From contig CALBSW010000206.1 in NCBI GenBank assembly GCA_937967465.1, positions 1-5,872 on the forward strand: a stretch of DNA of 5,872 nucleotides, given 5' to 3'. Position 1 is the stretch's first letter. The number at the start of each line of letters is the position of its first letter. The stretch is from an uncultured Flavobacteriales bacterium (lineage in GTDB: Bacteria > Bacteroidota > Bacteroidia > Flavobacteriales_D > Sanyastnellaceae). Positions 4,504-5,872 of the stretch are shown piece by piece. The notes beneath the pieces were generated by a model. The model saw only the letters and a list, made by a program, of their open reading frames with translations. It was not told the DNA's origin and ran no database searches. A program made the translations under genes and the position numbers.

Positions 4504-5872
4504 GAGGGCCACCTGATCCACACCGCTCGGGAGGCTGAGGACCATGTCGATGACGTGCACGACACCGTTGTCGGCCACGAGGTCGGCCACCACAACATTG
4601 GCGTCATTGACCATCACACCCATGTCGATGCTGATCTCCACGTCGTCACCCTGGAGGGTGGTGAGAAGCTGACCGTCGGACAGGTCGGTGCTCAGGGCAG
4701 CCGCACCCACCACGTGGTACTGGAGAATGGCACCGAGTTCCGGCAGGGCGAGCAACTCTTCAGCCGTGATGTCGAGCGCAGTCACGAGCTCGACAATGGC
4801 AGCGTCGGTCGGAGCGAAGACGGTGAAGGGGCCTTCACCGGACAGGGCATCCACGAGGCCTGCAGCGCCCACAGCGAGCTCGAGCAGGGTGTGGTCTGGG
4901 CTGTCGACGATGATGTCCACCACCGTGGCCGGGTTCGGAGCCGGCGGGAGGAGCACTGCGTCGATGACGTGCACCACGCCGTTGGAACCTTCCAGGTCGG
5001 CGATGATGACCGTGGCCTCATTGACCATGACGGTGCCGTCCATGATGGAGATGGTCACGTCCGCACCATTGACGGTGGTGATCATCTGACCGTCGGACAG
5101 GTCACCGCTCATGACGGTGCCGCCAGCCACGTGGTAGGTCAGGATGGAGGTCAGCAGGTCGTTGTCCTGCAGGATGTCGATGAGCGTGAGCGGGTCGATG
5201 AGGTCAAAAGCAGCATCGGTCGGAGCAAAGACCGTGAACGGGCCCTCACCAGCGAGGGTCTCGTCGAGGCCGGTGCTGTCCAACACGGCGGCAAGGACGA
5301 AGTGGTCCGGGCTGTCCGCGATGATGTCGGCCACAGTCGGGTCGGCCGGCGGGAGGATGACCGCGTCGATGACGTGCACCACACCGTTGTCGGTGGTGAT
5401 GTCTGCCACAGTCACGGTGGCGTCATTGATCATCACGGTGCCGTCCATGGACGTCACGGTGGCGTCGTCGCCGTTGAGCATGGTCACGGTCTGCGTCGGC
5501 GCGAGGTCGGTGCTGAGCACGTTGCCGCTGAGGACGTGGTAGGTGAGGATGTCACCGAGGTTCTCCAGGGCGAGCAGCTCTTCAGCCGTGATGTCGAGGG
5601 CCGTCACGAGGGCAGTGATGGCCGCGTCGGTCGGGGCGAAGACGGTGAAGGGACCTTCACCGGACAGGGCGCCCACGAGGTCAGCAGCACCCACAGCTGC
5701 TTCGAGCAGGGTGTGGTCCTCGCTGTTCACGATGACGTCCACCACGGTGGTCGTGGCCGGAGCCGGCGGGAGGAGCACGGCGTCGATGACGTGCACCACG
5801 CCATTGTCTGCAGCGACATCGGCTGCAATGACCATGGCGACACCGTTGATGGAGACCATGCCCATGTCGACG
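4282..5872 (-). CDS. Secreted FAS1 (fasciclin) repeat protein with T9SS sorting domain, 5' end missing
   Basis: This is the 3' part of a gene whose start lies beyond the right edge; the frame is open through 5872, and the ATG at 5865 is internal to a FAS1 domain. Residues below are counted from that methionine (527 visible). They show the end of one FAS1 domain (1-33), three complete ones (about 40-171, 177-306, 314-443), and a T9SS type A sorting domain (about 455-527). Each complete FAS1 unit has the H1 box FTVFAPTDAA, the YH pair (Y109/H110, Y244/H245, Y383/H384), and the H2 box NGVVHVID followed by a hydrophobic end. The sorting domain contains FPNPTTDVL, VIDTQGRV, LDLSSLENGVFMV and a basic end (KSVLKH). 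FAS1 domains mediate cell adhesion, and the protein should be exported through T9SS and anchored to or released from the cell surface. No Lys or Arg occurs before residue 470, and no cysteine is present. A signal peptide is expected outside the window. Confidence 0.95.
   Translation of the reverse strand, partial: VDMGMVSINGVAMVIAADVAADNGVVHVIDAVLLPPAPATTTVVDVIVNSEDHTLLEAAVGAADLVGALSGEGPFTVFAPTDAAITALVTALDITAEELLALENLGDILTYHVLSGNVLSTDLAPTQTVTMLNGDDATVTSMDGTVMINDATVTVADITTDNGVVHVIDAVILPPADPTVADIIADSPDHFVLAAVLDSTGLDETLAGEGPFTVFAPTDAAFDLIDPLTLIDILQDNDLLTSILTYHVAGGTVMSGDLSDGQMITTVNGADVTISIMDGTVMVNEATVIIADLEGSNGVVHVIDAVLLPPAPNPATVVDIIVDSPDHTLLELAVGAAGLVDALSGEGPFTVFAPTDAAIVELVTALDITAEELLALPELGAILQYHVVGAAALSTDLSDGQLLTTLQGDDVEISIDMGVMVNDANVVVADLVADNGVVHVIDMVLSLPSGVDQVALADLFNVFPNPTTDVLRWNGVAVDRIRVIDTQGRVRLETTNAVGSLDLSSLENGVFMVVIEADGQRAVKSVLKH
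4537..5872 (-). repeat. Tandem FAS1-coding repeats, about 405-417 bases per unit
   Basis: Units lie at about 4537-4926, 4948-5337 and 5353-5751, with the end of a fourth from 5767 to the edge. The H2-box coding sequence (plus strand, GTCGATGACGTGCAC) recurs at about 4546, 4961, 5366 and 5783. The outer complete units are much closer to each other than to the middle one in the N-terminal half: 57 of 68 residues match by hand count. The middle unit shares some later stretches with its downstream neighbour, such as an exact 18-base match ending in GACAGGTC. Confidence 0.85.

Noticed and set aside
5863..5865. ATG at 5865 as the start of the FAS1 gene
   Set aside because: It falls inside a FAS1 domain just before the H2 box, there is no signal peptide, and the frame continues open to the window edge; the true start is outside.
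4282..5872. The FAS1 tandem repeats as a CRISPR-like or mobile-element repeat
   Set aside because: Units are about 400 bases, keep one reading frame and encode recognisable FAS1 boxes, so they are protein-domain repeats.

Overview
The window reads as a chromosomal segment of a GC-rich Bacteroidota (Cytophaga-Flavobacteria-Bacteroides type) bacterium. The main reason is the end of the last gene, which carries a type IX secretion system (T9SS) C-terminal sorting domain, a feature largely confined to that phylum. Weak or absent Shine-Dalgarno sequences and a possible Bacteroidota-type promoter (TTG, 20 bases, TATCTTGG) agree with this. The lineage below phylum cannot be fixed from the sequence alone.

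Layout. Bases 1-90 are a leader with a candidate promoter. A small unrecognised gene (91-378, +) ends 8 bases from the end of an oppositely oriented two-gene unit: a single-domain cupin (571-930, -) followed 7 bases later by a 57-58 residue one-span membrane protein (387-563, -). An 80-base divergent spacer (931-1010) holds an imperfect inverted repeat. It leads into a tight three-gene + operon: a polysaccharide (Wzx-type) flippase (1011-2255), a GT4-like glycosyltransferase overlapping it by ATGA (2252-3394), and CysQ, a 3'(2'),5'-bisphosphate nucleotidase, 10 bases further on (3405-4193). A convergent 88-base spacer contains a terminator hairpin that is better formed on the minus strand. The right end (4282-5872, -) is the 3' part of a large secreted protein made of tandem fasciclin (FAS1) domains plus the T9SS sorting domain; its start lies beyond the window.

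How the genes fit together. The flippase and glycosyltransferase belong to cell-surface polysaccharide or LPS O-unit synthesis. CysQ removes PAP, the by-product of PAPS-dependent sulfation or sulfate reduction, so its place in this operon raises the inferred possibility of a sulfated surface glycan. The FAS1 protein is a probable cell-surface or secreted adhesin and is transcribed separately. Its most unusual property is that the visible FAS1 array, about 469 residues, contains no lysine or arginine at all; every basic residue apart from histidine sits in the sorting domain. I found no RNA genes, CRISPR array, insertion sequence or clear sign of a wholly new system.
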